Source of the DNA: Shewanella gelidii | GTDB taxonomy: Bacteria; Pseudomonadota; Gammaproteobacteria; Enterobacterales; Shewanellaceae | Direction of reading: 5' to 3' | Assembly (NCBI RefSeq): GCF_014647855.1 | Contig: NZ_BMPZ01000005.1 | Coordinates: forward strand, 124,001 to 188,000 | Length of the DNA: 64,000 bases | In this document: one piece after another, positions 47,401 through 56,871 of the stretch | Layout: every line of letters starts with the position of its first letter | Position numbering within the stretch: the stretch's first letter is position 1 | The notes under the pieces: model-generated | What the model was told of the DNA's origin: nothing | The model's input: only the letters and a program-made list of their open reading frames with translations | The model's database searches: none | Made by a program: the position numbers and the translations under genes

Positions 47401-48731
47401 TAACCGTGACTAATAAATTTGGGTGTGTCATCCGTTGCTTGCAAAGATTGAGCGACTGTTTTCATTGCGGTCGTCAGTTTTGTAAGTTGTGTGCTGCTTA
47501 TGGTGAAAGGCGGCATGATATAGATGTAATTGGCAAAAGGGCGGATCCAGACGCCAAGGTCAATAAACTGTTGTTGTAACGCTGATGTATTGACTGTTGC
47601 ATGCATTTCTAAAACGCCGATTGCACCTAAAACACGAACAGCTTTTACGGAAGCATATTGAGCGGCAGCTTGCAGCTCTTGTTGCAGCTGATATTCAATT
47701 GCGGCAACCTGCGTTGGCCATTGGTTTTTTGCAATTAAATCAAGGCTGGCGCACGCGGCTGCACACGCAAGAGGGTTGCCCATAAAAGTTGGCCCGTGCA
47801 TAAATACACCGGAGGGAGAGTCGCTAATCCCCTGAGCCACTTCATCGCTGCATAGCGTAGCAGCTAAGCTGATATAGCCACCTGTCAGCGCTTTACCCAC
47901 ACAAATTAAATCGGGTTCGATATTTGCGTGTTCGTAAGCGAATAGCTTCCCGGTTCGGCCAAAGCCCGTGGCAATTTCATCGACAATCAACAAAACGTCA
48001 TATTGGTCGCATAGTCTACGCAATTCAGTTAAGTAATCCGCACTATAAAAGCGCATGCCACCGGCGCCTTGCAGAATCGGTTCAATGATGACAGCAGCGA
48101 TTTGTTCGTGATGTTCCGCTAACGCTTGTTGAAGCGCGATAATATCTTCAGTGCGTAACGGCTCTCCAAATGGTGTTTGAGGAGAAGGCACAAATAGCTG
48201 CGGGGTGACAGCTTGGCCAAACATGGTGTGCATGCCACCATCGGGATCACAAACGCTCATTGCTGCAAAGGTATCGCCGTGATATCCCTGCTTTACAGTT
48301 AATATTTTTTGTTTGGCAGGTTGTTGCTTGCCTTGCCAGTACTGCAATGCCATTTTTAAGGCCACTTCTACGGCTATCGAGCCCGAATCTGCTAAGAATA
48401 CTTTGCTGAGCCGTGGACAAGTCATATCAATAAGACGTTTACTCAATTCAATAGCGGGTTGGTGGGTAATCCCTCCAAACATGACGTGACTAAGCTGGCG
48501 TAATTGATGCTCCATTTTATCTAGGATGTATGGATGACCATAGCCATGGACACAAGCCCACCAAGAGCTGGTGCCATCAATTACGCGTTGTCCAGTGTCT
48601 AGCTCAAGCTCGCAGCCAGAAGCCCCAATGACGCCATAGGTGGGCAGGGCTTTTGTCATTGAAGTATAAGGGTGCCAAATGTGGGCTTTATCAAAATCAT
48701 AATCAATCATGGGGAATTTGGGGTTGCTCAT
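47400..48731 (-). CDS. bioA: Adenosylmethionine-8-amino-7-oxononanoate aminotransferase
   Basis: PLP enzyme that makes 7,8-diaminopelargonic acid in biotin synthesis. 443 residues. N-terminal HIWHPYTSM, SSWWACVHGYGHP, VFLADSGSIAVEVALKM, and the PLP-lysine block DEIATGFGRTGKLFAYEHAN...LICVGKALTGGY are diagnostic. Divergent from bioB across a BirA-like operator that begins 12 bp upstream of its ATG. Ribosome site (CAGAG) weak. Confidence 0.97.
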   Translation of the reverse strand: MSNPKFPMIDYDFDKAHIWHPYTSMTKALPTYGVIGASGCELELDTGQRVIDGTSSWWACVHGYGHPYILDKMEHQLRQLSHVMFGGITHQPAIELSKRLIDMTCPRLSKVFLADSGSIAVEVALKMALQYWQGKQQPAKQKILTVKQGYHGDTFAAMSVCDPDGGMHTMFGQAVTPQLFVPSPQTPFGEPLRTEDIIALQQALAEHHEQIAAVIIEPILQGAGGMRFYSADYLTELRRLCDQYDVLLIVDEIATGFGRTGKLFAYEHANIEPDLICVGKALTGGYISLAATLCSDEVAQGISDSPSGVFMHGPTFMGNPLACAAACASLDLIAKNQWPTQVAAIEYQLQQELQAAAQYASVKAVRVLGAIGVLEMHATVNTSALQQQFIDLGVWIRPFANYIYIMPPFTISSTQLTKLTTAMKTVAQSLQATDDTPKFISHG

Positions 48732-48742
48732 ATTTTGCTCTG

Positions 48743-48796
48743 TTGTAAACCTGTGGTTTGCTATGACGTTGACAGCTTAAGTGCTACAGGTATCCT
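48743..48796. promoter_or_regulatory. BirA-like biotin operator overlapping the bioB promoter
   Basis: The left half TTGTAAACC (48743-48751) is a perfect match to the BirA operator half-site. Fifteen bases on, CGTTGACAG (48767-48775) matches the right half GGTTTACAA at six of nine positions. The right half includes TTGACA (48769-48774), a consensus -35, with TATCCT 16 bp later (48791-48796) as -10 of bioBFCD. Biotin-loaded BirA bound here would block both bioA and bioB transcription. Confidence 0.8.
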
Positions 48797-48831
48797 TATC
48801 AAGTCATAAACAGAAGAACAAGGCCCTAGAT

Positions 48832-49884
48832 ATGTCGCAGTTGCAAGTACGTCATGATTGGAATCGTGATGAAATTGAAGCACTCTTTTCACTTCCGATG
48901 AATGATTTACTTTTTCAAGCGCAAAGTCTTCATCGACAAGTCTATGATCCTAACGAAGTTCAGATCAGCCGCTTATTATCAATTAAAACAGGTGCCTGCC
49001 CAGAAGATTGTAAATATTGCCCTCAAAGTGCACGTTATGATACGGGCCTAGAAAAAGAGCGTTTACTAGAAATTGAAAAAGTTCTTACCGAAGCGCGTAG
49101 CGCGAAAGCTGCCGGTGCATCTCGTTTCTGTATGGGGGCTGCTTGGCGAAATCCTCACGAGCGTGATATGCCATATCTAACTGATATGGTGAAGGAAGTG
49201 AAGTCTATGGGGATGGAAACTTGTATGACTCTTGGTATGCTTTCTGAAGATCAGGCATCACAATTAGCAGATGCCGGTTTAGACTATTACAACCATAATT
49301 TAGATACTTCTCCTGAATACTATGGTGATGTGATTACCACGCGCACTTATCAGAACCGTTTAGATACTTTATCTCATGTGCGTGGTGCGGGCATGAAAGT
49401 GTGCTCGGGTGGCATTGTTGGTATGGGTGAGCAAGCGAGCGACCGCGCAGGATTATTGCAACAGTTAGCAAATATGGAAAAACACCCAGACTCAGTTCCG
49501 ATTAATATGCTCGTGAAAGTAGCGGGTACACCCTTTGAAAAGTTAGATGAATTAGACCCGTTTGAGTTTGTCCGTACGATTGCTGTGGCACGGATCATGA
49601 TGCCTTATTCTCGAGTCCGTTTGTCTGCGGGGCGCGAAGAGATGACCGATGAGTTGCAGGCGATGTGTTTCTTTGCTGGAGCAAATTCAATTTTTTATGG
49701 TTGTAAGCTTTTAACGACTCCTAACCCAGAAGAAAACAGTGATATGAGTCTATTCAGAAGGTTAGGGCTTCACCCTGAGCAGGGAAAAGTTGCAACGCCT
49801 GAAGAAGATGAACAGTTAATGCAAAAAGCGGCCGCTAAAAAAGATAAAGCGTCAGCGCAGTTTTTTGATGCTGGAGCGCTGTAA
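48832..49884 (+). CDS. bioB: Biotin synthase (radical SAM)
   Basis: Inserts sulfur into dethiobiotin. 350 residues. The radical SAM motif is [11 protein letters not shown], with [10 protein letters not shown] before it and [13 protein letters not shown], and the [2Fe-2S] arginine region [15 protein letters not shown] after. The frame extends to 48781, but the ATG at 48832 ([10 protein letters not shown]) has AAGG eight bases upstream and lies downstream of the promoter; 48781 would fall inside the promoter. First gene of bioBFCD. Confidence 0.97.
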   Translation: MSQLQVRHDWNRDEIEALFSLPMNDLLFQAQSLHRQVYDPNEVQISRLLSIKTGACPEDCKYCPQSARYDTGLEKERLLEIEKVLTEARSAKAAGASRFCMGAAWRNPHERDMPYLTDMVKEVKSMGMETCMTLGMLSEDQASQLADAGLDYYNHNLDTSPEYYGDVITTRTYQNRLDTLSHVRGAGMKVCSGGIVGMGEQASDRAGLLQQLANMEKHPDSVPINMLVKVAGTPFEKLDELDPFEFVRTIAVARIMMPYSRVRLSAGREEMTDELQAMCFFAGANSIFYGCKLLTTPNPEENSDMSLFRRLGLHPEQGKVATPEEDEQLMQKAAAKKDKASAQFFDAGAL

Positions 49885-49931
49885 TTGCACATTTATTTTG
49901 AAGTAATTCATACGGCTGCTAAAGAGAGTGT

Positions 49932-51194
49932 ATGTCTAAACGATTGAGTGCACGTATCGCGGATACGCAACAGCAGCTCTCTGAGCAAGGCTTATTGAGA
50001 ACAAGGTCGTGCCACAGTGAGCCCAACCTAACTGCGAGAGATCTTCTCAATTTTTGTGATAATGATTACCTCGGTCTTTCACAGTCTCTTGAATTAAAGC
50101 AGGCTGCAGCCGAAGGCGCGGAGCTTTATGGCGTAGGGTCTGGAGCTTCGCCTTTGGTCAGTGGTTATCAAACTGCGCATCAACAACTCGAACAATTACT
50201 TTGTCAACGAACAGGTCATGAAGCCGCATTGTTATTTTGCTCCGGTTTTGCCGCAAATGAAGCTTTGGTGAAGACATTGTTTAGACCCTCAGATGTCGTA
50301 CTCACAGACAAATTAATTCATGCTTCCGTTATTGATGCCGTACAAGCGAGCGGTGCCCGGCTCGTACGCTTTGCTCACAATGATACTGTCAATGCAGAAC
50401 ATAAACTGGCACATTTCTCACCATTAGCCGTGATGACTGAGAGTGTATTCAGTATGGATGGAGACATCGCGCCATTAGAAAAGCTTGCTGCAATCGCTCA
50501 AAACCACGATGCATATTTTATTGTGGATGACGCACACGGATTTGGGGTTATTGGAAAAAATAGCTGTGGCGCATCAATGCTTTGCCCCAGTATTGATATA
50601 CAGGTTGTCACGTTTGGCAAGGCTCTTGGGTGCCAAGGCGCCGCCATTTTAGGTCGACAAAAAGACATCGATTTTCTTGTTGCTAACGCGCGACACTATA
50701 TCTATTCAACTGCACTTGCGCCTGTGAGTGCATTTGTAGCTTATAAAGCGATTGAAATGCTAGCAAACTCCAATCATCTCCAGCGTCAGCTTTCGCGCAA
50801 TATTATTCACTTTAGAAAGCAATGTTTAGCCAAGGGCATCGTGTTAACCGAATCATCAACGCCGATCCAACCCATAATTATCGGCGAAAGTGAAAAGATG
50901 ATGCAAATAGCTGAGTTAGTGAAAGCCGAAGGGTTCCGCATTGGCGCTATTCGCCCACCAACAGTACCATCAGGGAGCGCTCGATTGAGAGTCACCTTGT
51001 CTGCAAGGCATCAGCAAGCACAAATCAGTGGGCTCGTAGAAGCAATGCGCTGCGCAATTAATCAGGTATCCCCAACCCTATTGATGCACCTCTGTGACAA
51101 CAACAAAGCAAAAGACAAAAGGATGAGTTTGTCCCTGAAGGATCAGCAGCAATCGATAATTGATATGAGTCATTGTGGTGGTGATAATGAATAG
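49932..51194 (+). CDS. bioF: 8-amino-7-oxononanoate synthase
   Basis: PLP enzyme joining pimeloyl-ACP and alanine. 420 residues against about 385 in E. coli. Motifs: FCDNDYLGL, GVGSGASPLVSGY, VDDAHGFGVIG, PLP lysine in VTFGKALG, and IRPPTVPSGSARLRVTLSA. After the normal end near 385 there is a polar tail of about 35 residues (NNKAKDKRMSLSLKDQQQS...) without counterpart in typical BioF; it runs into the bioC start, overlapping it by 8 bp. Confidence 0.95.
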   Translation: MSKRLSARIADTQQQLSEQGLLRTRSCHSEPNLTARDLLNFCDNDYLGLSQSLELKQAAAEGAELYGVGSGASPLVSGYQTAHQQLEQLLCQRTGHEAALLFCSGFAANEALVKTLFRPSDVVLTDKLIHASVIDAVQASGARLVRFAHNDTVNAEHKLAHFSPLAVMTESVFSMDGDIAPLEKLAAIAQNHDAYFIVDDAHGFGVIGKNSCGASMLCPSIDIQVVTFGKALGCQGAAILGRQKDIDFLVANARHYIYSTALAPVSAFVAYKAIEMLANSNHLQRQLSRNIIHFRKQCLAKGIVLTESSTPIQPIIIGESEKMMQIAELVKAEGFRIGAIRPPTVPSGSARLRVTLSARHQQAQISGLVEAMRCAINQVSPTLLMHLCDNNKAKDKRMSLSLKDQQQSIIDMSHCGGDNE

Positions 51195-52008
51195 CGGCTT
51201 AGATAATAAACAACAAGTTGCCGCTGAATTTTCTGCCGCGGCAAGTCACTATTCAAACTTCAATAGTATGCAAAAACAGAGTGCCGGTATTCTATTTGAC
51301 ATGATAGGTACTGCAAAGGTGCTGGATAGTCATACTAACTTGCTTGACATTGGTTGCGGCCCTGGGACAGATTTTGACGCAATAAATAAGCCTGCTAGCG
51401 TTTTTGCTTTAGATATCGCGCCGGGAATGCTCGCCCAAGTGGTGCAAGATTTCCCCGAATATCTTGCGGTTCAATCCGATGCGCAAGCATTACCGTTCCA
51501 AAATGAATCATTTGATCTCATCTATAGCAACTTAGCAATGCAATGGTGCCCACAACTCGACTTGGTTTTTGCTGAAGTCGCACGGGTACTTAGATCTGGA
51601 GGCCATTTTTATGGTGCGATTGTCGCTGATGGCAGTTTACCGGAACTTGCTGAGCTCGGTTTGCGATTTAATGGTTTTCATACGCTGGATCAAATTCAAA
51701 AGGATCTCAGTCAGTGTGGTTGGCAAAATGTGCGAGTCGAACGAAAATGCTTAAGTGTATACTTTGATGATCTTAAGGCGTTGTTATATTCAATAAAAGG
51801 TGTCGGCGCTTCCACTATATCACCGCTTGACCAGCGACAGGCCGAAGCGAAAGCCAAGACTGCTTTTCAAGAAAATTCGATGGCAGGTGTCAAATTACGC
51901 GGTCGACAGGATTGGCAAAATTTGCTGGGAAAAGCAGAAGCGTTGCGGCAAGCCGATGGCTTGCCACTACACTATGAGATTGCTTTTATTCATGCAATTG
52001 CCAAATAG
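51187..52008 (+). CDS. bioC: Malonyl-ACP O-methyltransferase
   Basis: Caps malonyl-ACP with a methyl ester to start pimelate synthesis. 273 residues. SAM motif LLDIGCGPGTDF, then YSNLAMQWCPQLDLVFAEVARVLRSGG typical of BioC. Two starts are near: GTG 51175 and ATG 51187. I chose ATG, preceded by GGTGG, and overlapping bioF by 8 bp. No bioH is adjacent, so the esterase must be elsewhere. Confidence 0.93.
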   Translation: MNSGLDNKQQVAAEFSAAASHYSNFNSMQKQSAGILFDMIGTAKVLDSHTNLLDIGCGPGTDFDAINKPASVFALDIAPGMLAQVVQDFPEYLAVQSDAQALPFQNESFDLIYSNLAMQWCPQLDLVFAEVARVLRSGGHFYGAIVADGSLPELAELGLRFNGFHTLDQIQKDLSQCGWQNVRVERKCLSVYFDDLKALLYSIKGVGASTISPLDQRQAEAKAKTAFQENSMAGVKLRGRQDWQNLLGKAEALRQADGLPLHYEIAFIHAIAK

Positions 52009-52030
52009 CTAGGATGGAAAAAAGGACATC

Positions 52031-52708
52031 ATGATCTATTTTGTTGCAGGAACAGATACCGATAGCGGTAAAACTATAGTCTCCTCGGCCTTGCTTCACT
52101 TAGCTCAAGAGCAAGGCATACAGACGCTGGGAGTAAAGCCGATTGCATCGGGTTGCCAGGATACTCCTGCAGGACTACGCAACTCAGATGCACTGAGTTT
52201 GATGGCTAAATCTAGCATAAAACTTGAATACGATGAGGTAAACCCATTTAGTTTTGAACCTGCGATTGCACCACACATTGCAGCAAAGGAGCAGGGTGTA
52301 CCTTTGAGTCCAGAAGCTTTACAGCAGACGATAGATTTGTGTCTTTATCAAGATGCTGAACTCTGCATCATTGAAGGTGCCGGTGGATGGCGTTTACCTT
52401 TAGGTTCAGGTGCATTTTTATCTGATGTCGTCAAAGCTTGGCAATTGCCTGTGATTCTAGTTGTTGGGGTCAAGCTCGGCTGTTTAAATCACGCAGTGCT
52501 TACACAAGAAGCGATTCTTGCCGATGGCTTGAAAATTGCCGGTTGGGTCGCGAATCAAGTCGACTCAAATATGAGTTGTTATCAAGAAAATATAGAGAGT
52601 CTCAATGAGTTAATGCAGGGGCCGTGTCTTGGTGAAATTCCATATTTAGCATCAGCTACTGCTGAAGTTGCAGCGAATTACTTATCGCTGAGTTTTATGA
52701 AGTCTTAG
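52031..52708 (+). CDS. bioD: Dethiobiotin synthetase
   Basis: ATP-dependent carboxylase closing the ureido ring. 225 residues. P-loop FVAGTDTDSGKTIVSSALL at the N-terminus, KPIASGCQ, and the later acidic motif IIEGAGGWRLPL. 22 bp after bioC, last gene of bioBFCD. Confidence 0.96.
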   Translation: MIYFVAGTDTDSGKTIVSSALLHLAQEQGIQTLGVKPIASGCQDTPAGLRNSDALSLMAKSSIKLEYDEVNPFSFEPAIAPHIAAKEQGVPLSPEALQQTIDLCLYQDAELCIIEGAGGWRLPLGSGAFLSDVVKAWQLPVILVVGVKLGCLNHAVLTQEAILADGLKIAGWVANQVDSNMSCYQENIESLNELMQGPCLGEIPYLASATAEVAANYLSLSFMKS

Positions 52709-53067
52709 TGAAACAGCGCCTGCTGTAAGACGGGCGGTATAACCGAAACGGTAGCTTTTTAGCTTAAGAGTTTTGTTCGGCGCAGTGTTATGGTTCACGA
52801 AGCTTGATTGTGTACATGACAATACATTTTGGATTTTGCTCTATTTATTTTAATGCTCAGCACTATTTCTCCTCTCTATATCCGCGTTCCTAGGTTTTAG
52901 ATTCAGCACTTTTTTTCGGATCGTGATTGCGTTGTTTTTCGCTATAAATGCACGTTTATATGTTGCTATTTAGCTCTTATATTTGCTGAAGAGGTTGCAG
53001 TTGATGTAAACCTAGTTTTCGATAAACACAAATATAAACAATTCCGCCCTTGATTTTGAACTTTTAG
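52709..53067. other. Gap between bioD and htpX
   Basis: About 360 bp with no gene and no convincing terminator; A/T-rich toward htpX. Confidence 0.35.
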
Positions 53068-53106
53068 GACATATTATGTCTATTATGTGGTTAGACATAT
53101 TATGTC
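53050..53106 (+). promoter_or_regulatory. htpX promoter with tandem GACATATTATGTC operators
   Basis: The 13-base palindrome GACATATTATGTC occurs twice, at 53068-53080 and 53094-53106, 26 bp apart. The first overlaps TATTAT (53072-53077), a -10 with TTGATT (53050-53055) 16 bp upstream. The second covers the start of the transcript. The arrangement fits a dimeric repressor binding two helical turns apart. No regulator gene is adjacent. Confidence 0.7.
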
Positions 53107-53125
53107 TTTTTAGTAGGAGTTAAGA

Positions 53126-53983
53126 ATGAAAAGAATTTTCCTTTTGATCGCGACCAATATCGCGGTATTAATGGTTGCTTCGATAGTGATGTCTTTGTTG
53201 GGGGTGAATAGCTCCACAATGAGCGGGCTGCTTGTGTTCGCTGCACTATTCGGTTTTGGCGGTGCGTTTGTTAGCTTGGCGATTTCAAAGTGGATGGCTA
53301 AGAAGACAATGGGCTGCGAGGTTATTGTTACACCTCGGGACCAGAATGAGCAATGGTTGATGGATACGGTAGCTGCGCAGGCGAAGGCCGTCGGTATCAA
53401 AATGCCAGAAGTCGCCATTTATGCATCACAAGATATGAATGCTTTCGCCACCGGACCAAGTAAAGATAATTCTTTAGTTGCAGTTAGTAGTGGCTTGCTT
53501 TATGGCATGACAGCTGATGAAGTCGAAGCTGTGCTCGCCCATGAAATTAGTCATGTTGCAAACGGTGATATGGTCACGTTAACTTTGATTCAAGGCGTGG
53601 TGAATACCTTTGTTATCTTTGCTGCACGGGTCATCGCAGGCATCATCGACAACTTTGTTGCTGGCGATGAAGAAGGGGAAGGTCTAGGCATGTTTGCTTA
53701 TATGGCTGTGGTTTTCGTATTGGATATGCTACTTGGTATTCTTGCCTCGATGATCGTTGCTTATGTGTCACGCAAACGAGAGTTCAAAGCAGATGAAGAT
53801 GCAGGGCAATTAGTTGGTAATCATAAAATGATTGCGGCGCTAGAGCGATTAAAGCAAGGACCAAAAAATGCAGAAATGCCGCCACAAATGGCTGCTTTAG
53901 GTATTCACGGTAAAACAAGTGTTGCGCAGTTATTGATGAGTCACCCACCACTTGAATCACGAATTGCAGCATTGAAATCATAA
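53126..53983 (+). CDS. htpX: Membrane zinc protease HtpX
   Basis: Inner-membrane M48 protease that clears misfolded membrane proteins. 285 residues. Two N-terminal membrane segments, the zinc motif [17 protein letters not shown] (HEISH) near 143, two further membrane segments (about 160-215), and the third zinc ligand in [18 protein letters not shown] nine bases before the ATG. Confidence 0.96.
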   Translation: MKRIFLLIATNIAVLMVASIVMSLLGVNSSTMSGLLVFAALFGFGGAFVSLAISKWMAKKTMGCEVIVTPRDQNEQWLMDTVAAQAKAVGIKMPEVAIYASQDMNAFATGPSKDNSLVAVSSGLLYGMTADEVEAVLAHEISHVANGDMVTLTLIQGVVNTFVIFAARVIAGIIDNFVAGDEEGEGLGMFAYMAVVFVLDMLLGILASMIVAYVSRKREFKADEDAGQLVGNHKMIAALERLKQGPKNAEMPPQMAALGIHGKTSVAQLLMSHPPLESRIAALKS

Positions 53984-54004
53984 GTTGTATAAAAACCAAG
54001 AAAG

Positions 54005-54047
54005 GATGATAGCTATCATCTTAAAAAGGGGCATTAGCCCCTTTTTT
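54005..54047 (+). terminator. htpX terminator with an adjacent palindrome
   Basis: AAAAAGGGGC, loop ATTA, GCCCCTTTTTT (54023-54047) is a strong intrinsic terminator. Just before it is a perfect 16-bp palindrome, GATGATAGCTATCATC (54005-54020), which may form a second hairpin. Confidence 0.92.
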
Positions 54048-54496
54048 ATGGATGCTTGTTTCAAGGAACGATATCTTCAAACTACATAGTTATGCGTTGT
54101 ATGCCTCTCAGAGGTTGTTTTGACAACTCATGCCATATAACCGCTTTAAATGTGTGGGTAAGCAGGTTTCAAGTTGAATGTTATGCGAGCTTATACGTAC
54201 GGAATTTGCCGGTAAAGGGTGCGCTTGTTCTCAAAAATAATTCAAGTTTGATCCGTTAAGTGGTTTGAAAGCTGAATATTTGCTTATAAATCGCTATTTT
54301 TATTCCGCAAGCGTTTGTTTACATGATTTAGCGCACATTTTGCTTTTATTTATGTTGGTAAAGTGTCGCGCTCTGAGGGGCGAGTTGATTAATTACCAGT
54401 CGTTCGCTAAGTTAAACAGTGAGTGTCGAGTTTTTTAGATGCCTTTGTTAAAACAAGATAGATAAAAAAATGTCGTCGCATAGAGAGGGTATTACT
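54048..54496. other. Control region of the tetraheme cytochrome gene
   Basis: About 450 bp without a gene. GTTGATTAATTACC near 54385 resembles loose ArcA-type text, but I could not find a full CRP or FNR box. Expect anaerobic regulation. Confidence 0.35.
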
Positions 54497-54844
54497 GTGA
54501 GCAAAAAAATATTGAGTGCACTTTTTGGTGCAGGTTTAGCGGCATTAACAATGTCACCAGCGGCTTTTGCTGCTGACGAAACTCTTTCAGATTTTCATAC
54601 TGAAATGGGTGGATGTGAGTCTTGTCACGATGAAGGCTCTCCTTCTGCAGATGGTGCTTACGAGTTTGAACAATGTCAAAGCTGCCATGGCGGTTTAGAT
54701 GAAATGAACGATGTTCATAAGCCACATGATGGCAACTTGATGTGTGCTGATTGCCACGCACCGCATGATATGAATGTCGGCCAAGAGCCAACATGTGATA
54801 GCTGTCATGATGATGATAGAACTGCTGCTTCTGTATTGAAGTAA
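54497..54844 (+). CDS. cctA: Small periplasmic tetraheme c-type cytochrome (CctA/STC)
   Basis: Electron shuttle in the periplasm linking inner-membrane quinol oxidation to terminal reductases. 115 residues. Signal peptide to about AFAADE, then four heme sites CESCH, CQSCH, CADCH and CDSCH, with extra histidines as distal ligands. It nearly matches Shewanella CctA from end to end ([35 protein letters not shown]). Start is GTG at 54497 with AGAGGG upstream; ATG 54470 would put nine odd residues ahead of the signal. A good genus marker. Confidence 0.96.
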   Translation: MSKKILSALFGAGLAALTMSPAAFAADETLSDFHTEMGGCESCHDEGSPSADGAYEFEQCQSCHGGLDEMNDVHKPHDGNLMCADCHAPHDMNVGQEPTCDSCHDDDRTAASVLK

Positions 54845-54868
54845 TTATTACTTGAATCCATGCGCATG

Positions 54869-54898
54869 AAACGCTGGCAACTCGTCAGCGTTTTTTTT
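54869..54898 (+). terminator. cctA terminator
   Basis: AAACGCTG (54869-54876), nine-base loop, CAGCGTTT, then a long T-run. 25 bases after the stop codon. Confidence 0.88.
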
Positions 54899-55087
54899 GC
54901 ATTAAAAAATTGTATACAGTACTAGAACTGTGTGCTTGATCACTCGTTTCTGCTGTGACAAGCCAGAACTGACGAAAAAGAAATAGCACTAGCAAAAACA
55001 ATAAGGTAACTTATAATGTATGCCCTTTCTTTTTGAGAGCATCAAAAGAAAGGTATAGGGAAGATAGATAACACATGGAGTGGCAGG

Positions 55088-55720
55088 ATGTTCAAATTTG
55101 TACATTGGATAGTCGTATCTCGGTCAAGTATGGTCCAAGACCTACTGGCGATGAACTGGGAAAAGGAATTTCGAGTTAAGATCGAACGTTCTTCTATTGA
55201 AGAACTCAAGCCTGAGCGATTAAAAGGCCCTGCGTCTTTGATTATCGTCGATTTAGCAACAATTGACGTCCAGTCTGCTTATCAGCTGCAACGCGCTTTT
55301 GATAAGAGCAATCCACATATTCGTTTTGTTTTCATTCATTTCCCAGAGTCTGCTGATGCAGGGCTTTTGCTGCAATGTGCGAATGTAGCTGGCGTATTTC
55401 CGTTATCGACGGTTCATTCTGAAATTTCCGCTGGTCTCAAGGAGATTTCTAATGGTGTGGTTGTTATTCCGTTAAAAGTGCAAGAATCGTTGGAACGATC
55501 TGAATCGGTCTATGACAACGAACGCTTAACGGCACGCGAGCGTGAAGTGCTTAAGGCTTTATTATCTGGGGATACAAACCTTGATATCGCAAACTCCCTT
55601 TATGTAAGTGAAAGCACAATTAAAACCCACCTTTATCGAGCATTCAGAAAGATTGGCGTTTCTAGCCGTGGGCAAGCGATAGCTTGGGCACAACGAAATA
55701 TCCATGAAGTACATGTCTAA
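55088..55720 (+). CDS. LuxR-type regulator with degenerate receiver (CsgD/VpsT-like)
   Basis: 210 residues. The C-terminal LuxR/FixJ helix-turn-helix is clear: LTAREREVLKALLSGDTNLD, IANSLYVSESTIKTHLYRAF. The first 135 residues look like a receiver (LIIVDLATIDV with one aspartate in place), but the acidic pair at the N-terminus and the switch lysine are missing, so phosphorylation is doubtful. That is the CsgD/VpsT pattern; the W-[FLM]-[TS]-R c-di-GMP motif of VpsT is not seen (IPLK at that place). GGAG before the ATG. It may control biofilm genes; the assignment is tentative. Confidence 0.8.
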   Translation: MFKFVHWIVVSRSSMVQDLLAMNWEKEFRVKIERSSIEELKPERLKGPASLIIVDLATIDVQSAYQLQRAFDKSNPHIRFVFIHFPESADAGLLLQCANVAGVFPLSTVHSEISAGLKEISNGVVVIPLKVQESLERSESVYDNERLTAREREVLKALLSGDTNLDIANSLYVSESTIKTHLYRAFRKIGVSSRGQAIAWAQRNIHEVHV

Positions 55721-55797
55721 TAAAAGATTGTATTTAATCGTGTTGATAGGCTTTTGCTAAGCCCTATGTAAATCTTTAGAACAACACCAGTTTCAAG

Positions 55798-55844
55798 CAC
55801 CACTTACTGTTTGGTCATATGATTAAACGAAGAGTGGTGTTTTT
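55798..55844 (+). terminator. Possible terminator of the LuxR-type gene
   Basis: CACCACT (55798-55804) and AGTGGTG (55833-55839) form a 7-bp stem with a 28-base loop, then TTTTT. An upstream AACACCA (55782-) can pair with the same right arm, so two folds are possible. Confidence 0.45.
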
Positions 55845-55999
55845 GTATCTGTAACTTGCCACTTTTAGTCGGTTGCCGTTTGCGGTTATTTTGTTAAAAG
55901 CCAGTAATCTCGCTGCAGTCGATTTAATTTTGTATATAATAGCCAAATGAATTTGTGACATTTCAGTATGATGATGAAATAGATTAGAGGAATGTTTGA

Positions 56000-56356
56000 A
56001 TGACTGAAGAGACTATTTTTAGCAAGATTATTCGCCGTGAAATTCCCGCAGATATTGTATATCAAGACGAGCTCGTGACTGCTTTTCGAGACATTACGCC
56101 TAAAGCACCAACCCATGTTTTAATTATTCCTAACCATCATATTCCTACGATTAACGATGTGAAAGCCTCAGATGAGCTTGCTTTGGGACGAATGATGACG
56201 GTTGCTGCAAAAATTGCAGAAGAAGAGGGCATTGCCCAAGATGGCTATCGCTTAATCATGAATTGCAATGAGCATGGCGGCCAAGAAGTATTCCATATTC
56301 ATATGCATTTGGTCGGTGGCCAAGCATTAGGCCCTATGTTGAGTCGAACCAAATGA
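56000..56356 (+). CDS. hinT: Histidine triad nucleotide-binding protein HinT
   Basis: Hydrolyses purine nucleoside phosphoramidates. 118 residues. [21 protein letters not shown] at the N-terminus, the active triad HIHMHLVGG near the end. AGAGGA upstream of the ATG. First gene of a tight operon; its stop overlaps the next start as ATGA. Confidence 0.96.
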   Translation: MTEETIFSKIIRREIPADIVYQDELVTAFRDITPKAPTHVLIIPNHHIPTINDVKASDELALGRMMTVAAKIAEEEGIAQDGYRLIMNCNEHGGQEVFHIHMHLVGGQALGPMLSRTK

Positions 56357-56871
56357 AGCTAAATCCTGAATTTTTTCCGTTAACACAGTTAGCGACGCGC
56401 TTTGTTGATCAATTGACTCAATGTCGTCGGCTTGGCTTAAAAGTGCTGGAAGCGAGTGAGCACCATGTACTTATTGAGCTCCCTTATAGTACGGAGCTTA
56501 TAGGGTATCCTGATACCGGAGTTATTCATGGTGGTGTTGTTACGACATTGATGGATACTGCGTGTGGTAGTGCTGTTGTGTGTGCAATTTTTGAGAAGTT
56601 CAAGTCTTTAGAAATTTCACCTACCCTAGATTTACGTGTTGATTATATGAAGCCAGCGATTCCAAATAAGCCGGTATATGGGTTTGCTGAATGTTACCGA
56701 ATGACGTCTAGTGTTGCTTTCACTCGCGCGATTGCTTATCAAGATTCAATTGATGACCCGATTGCACATGCAGTTGGCTCATTTATGCGAATTAGCCCGG
56801 AGATGGTTGGCGAAGAATTTCGCCAAGCTTTAATGGGAAATGAGACCAAGAATAAAGGTGATAGCGCATGA
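56353..56871 (+). CDS. PaaI-type hotdog thioesterase, first of pair
   Basis: 172 residues, hotdog fold: [20 protein letters not shown] (helix with catalytic acid D) and [12 protein letters not shown]. It should hydrolyse an acyl-CoA thioester; substrate unknown. ATGA overlaps on both sides with hinT and the next thioesterase. Confidence 0.9.
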   Translation: MKLNPEFFPLTQLATRFVDQLTQCRRLGLKVLEASEHHVLIELPYSTELIGYPDTGVIHGGVVTTLMDTACGSAVVCAIFEKFKSLEISPTLDLRVDYMKPAIPNKPVYGFAECYRMTSSVAFTRAIAYQDSIDDPIAHAVGSFMRISPEMVGEEFRQALMGNETKNKGDSA

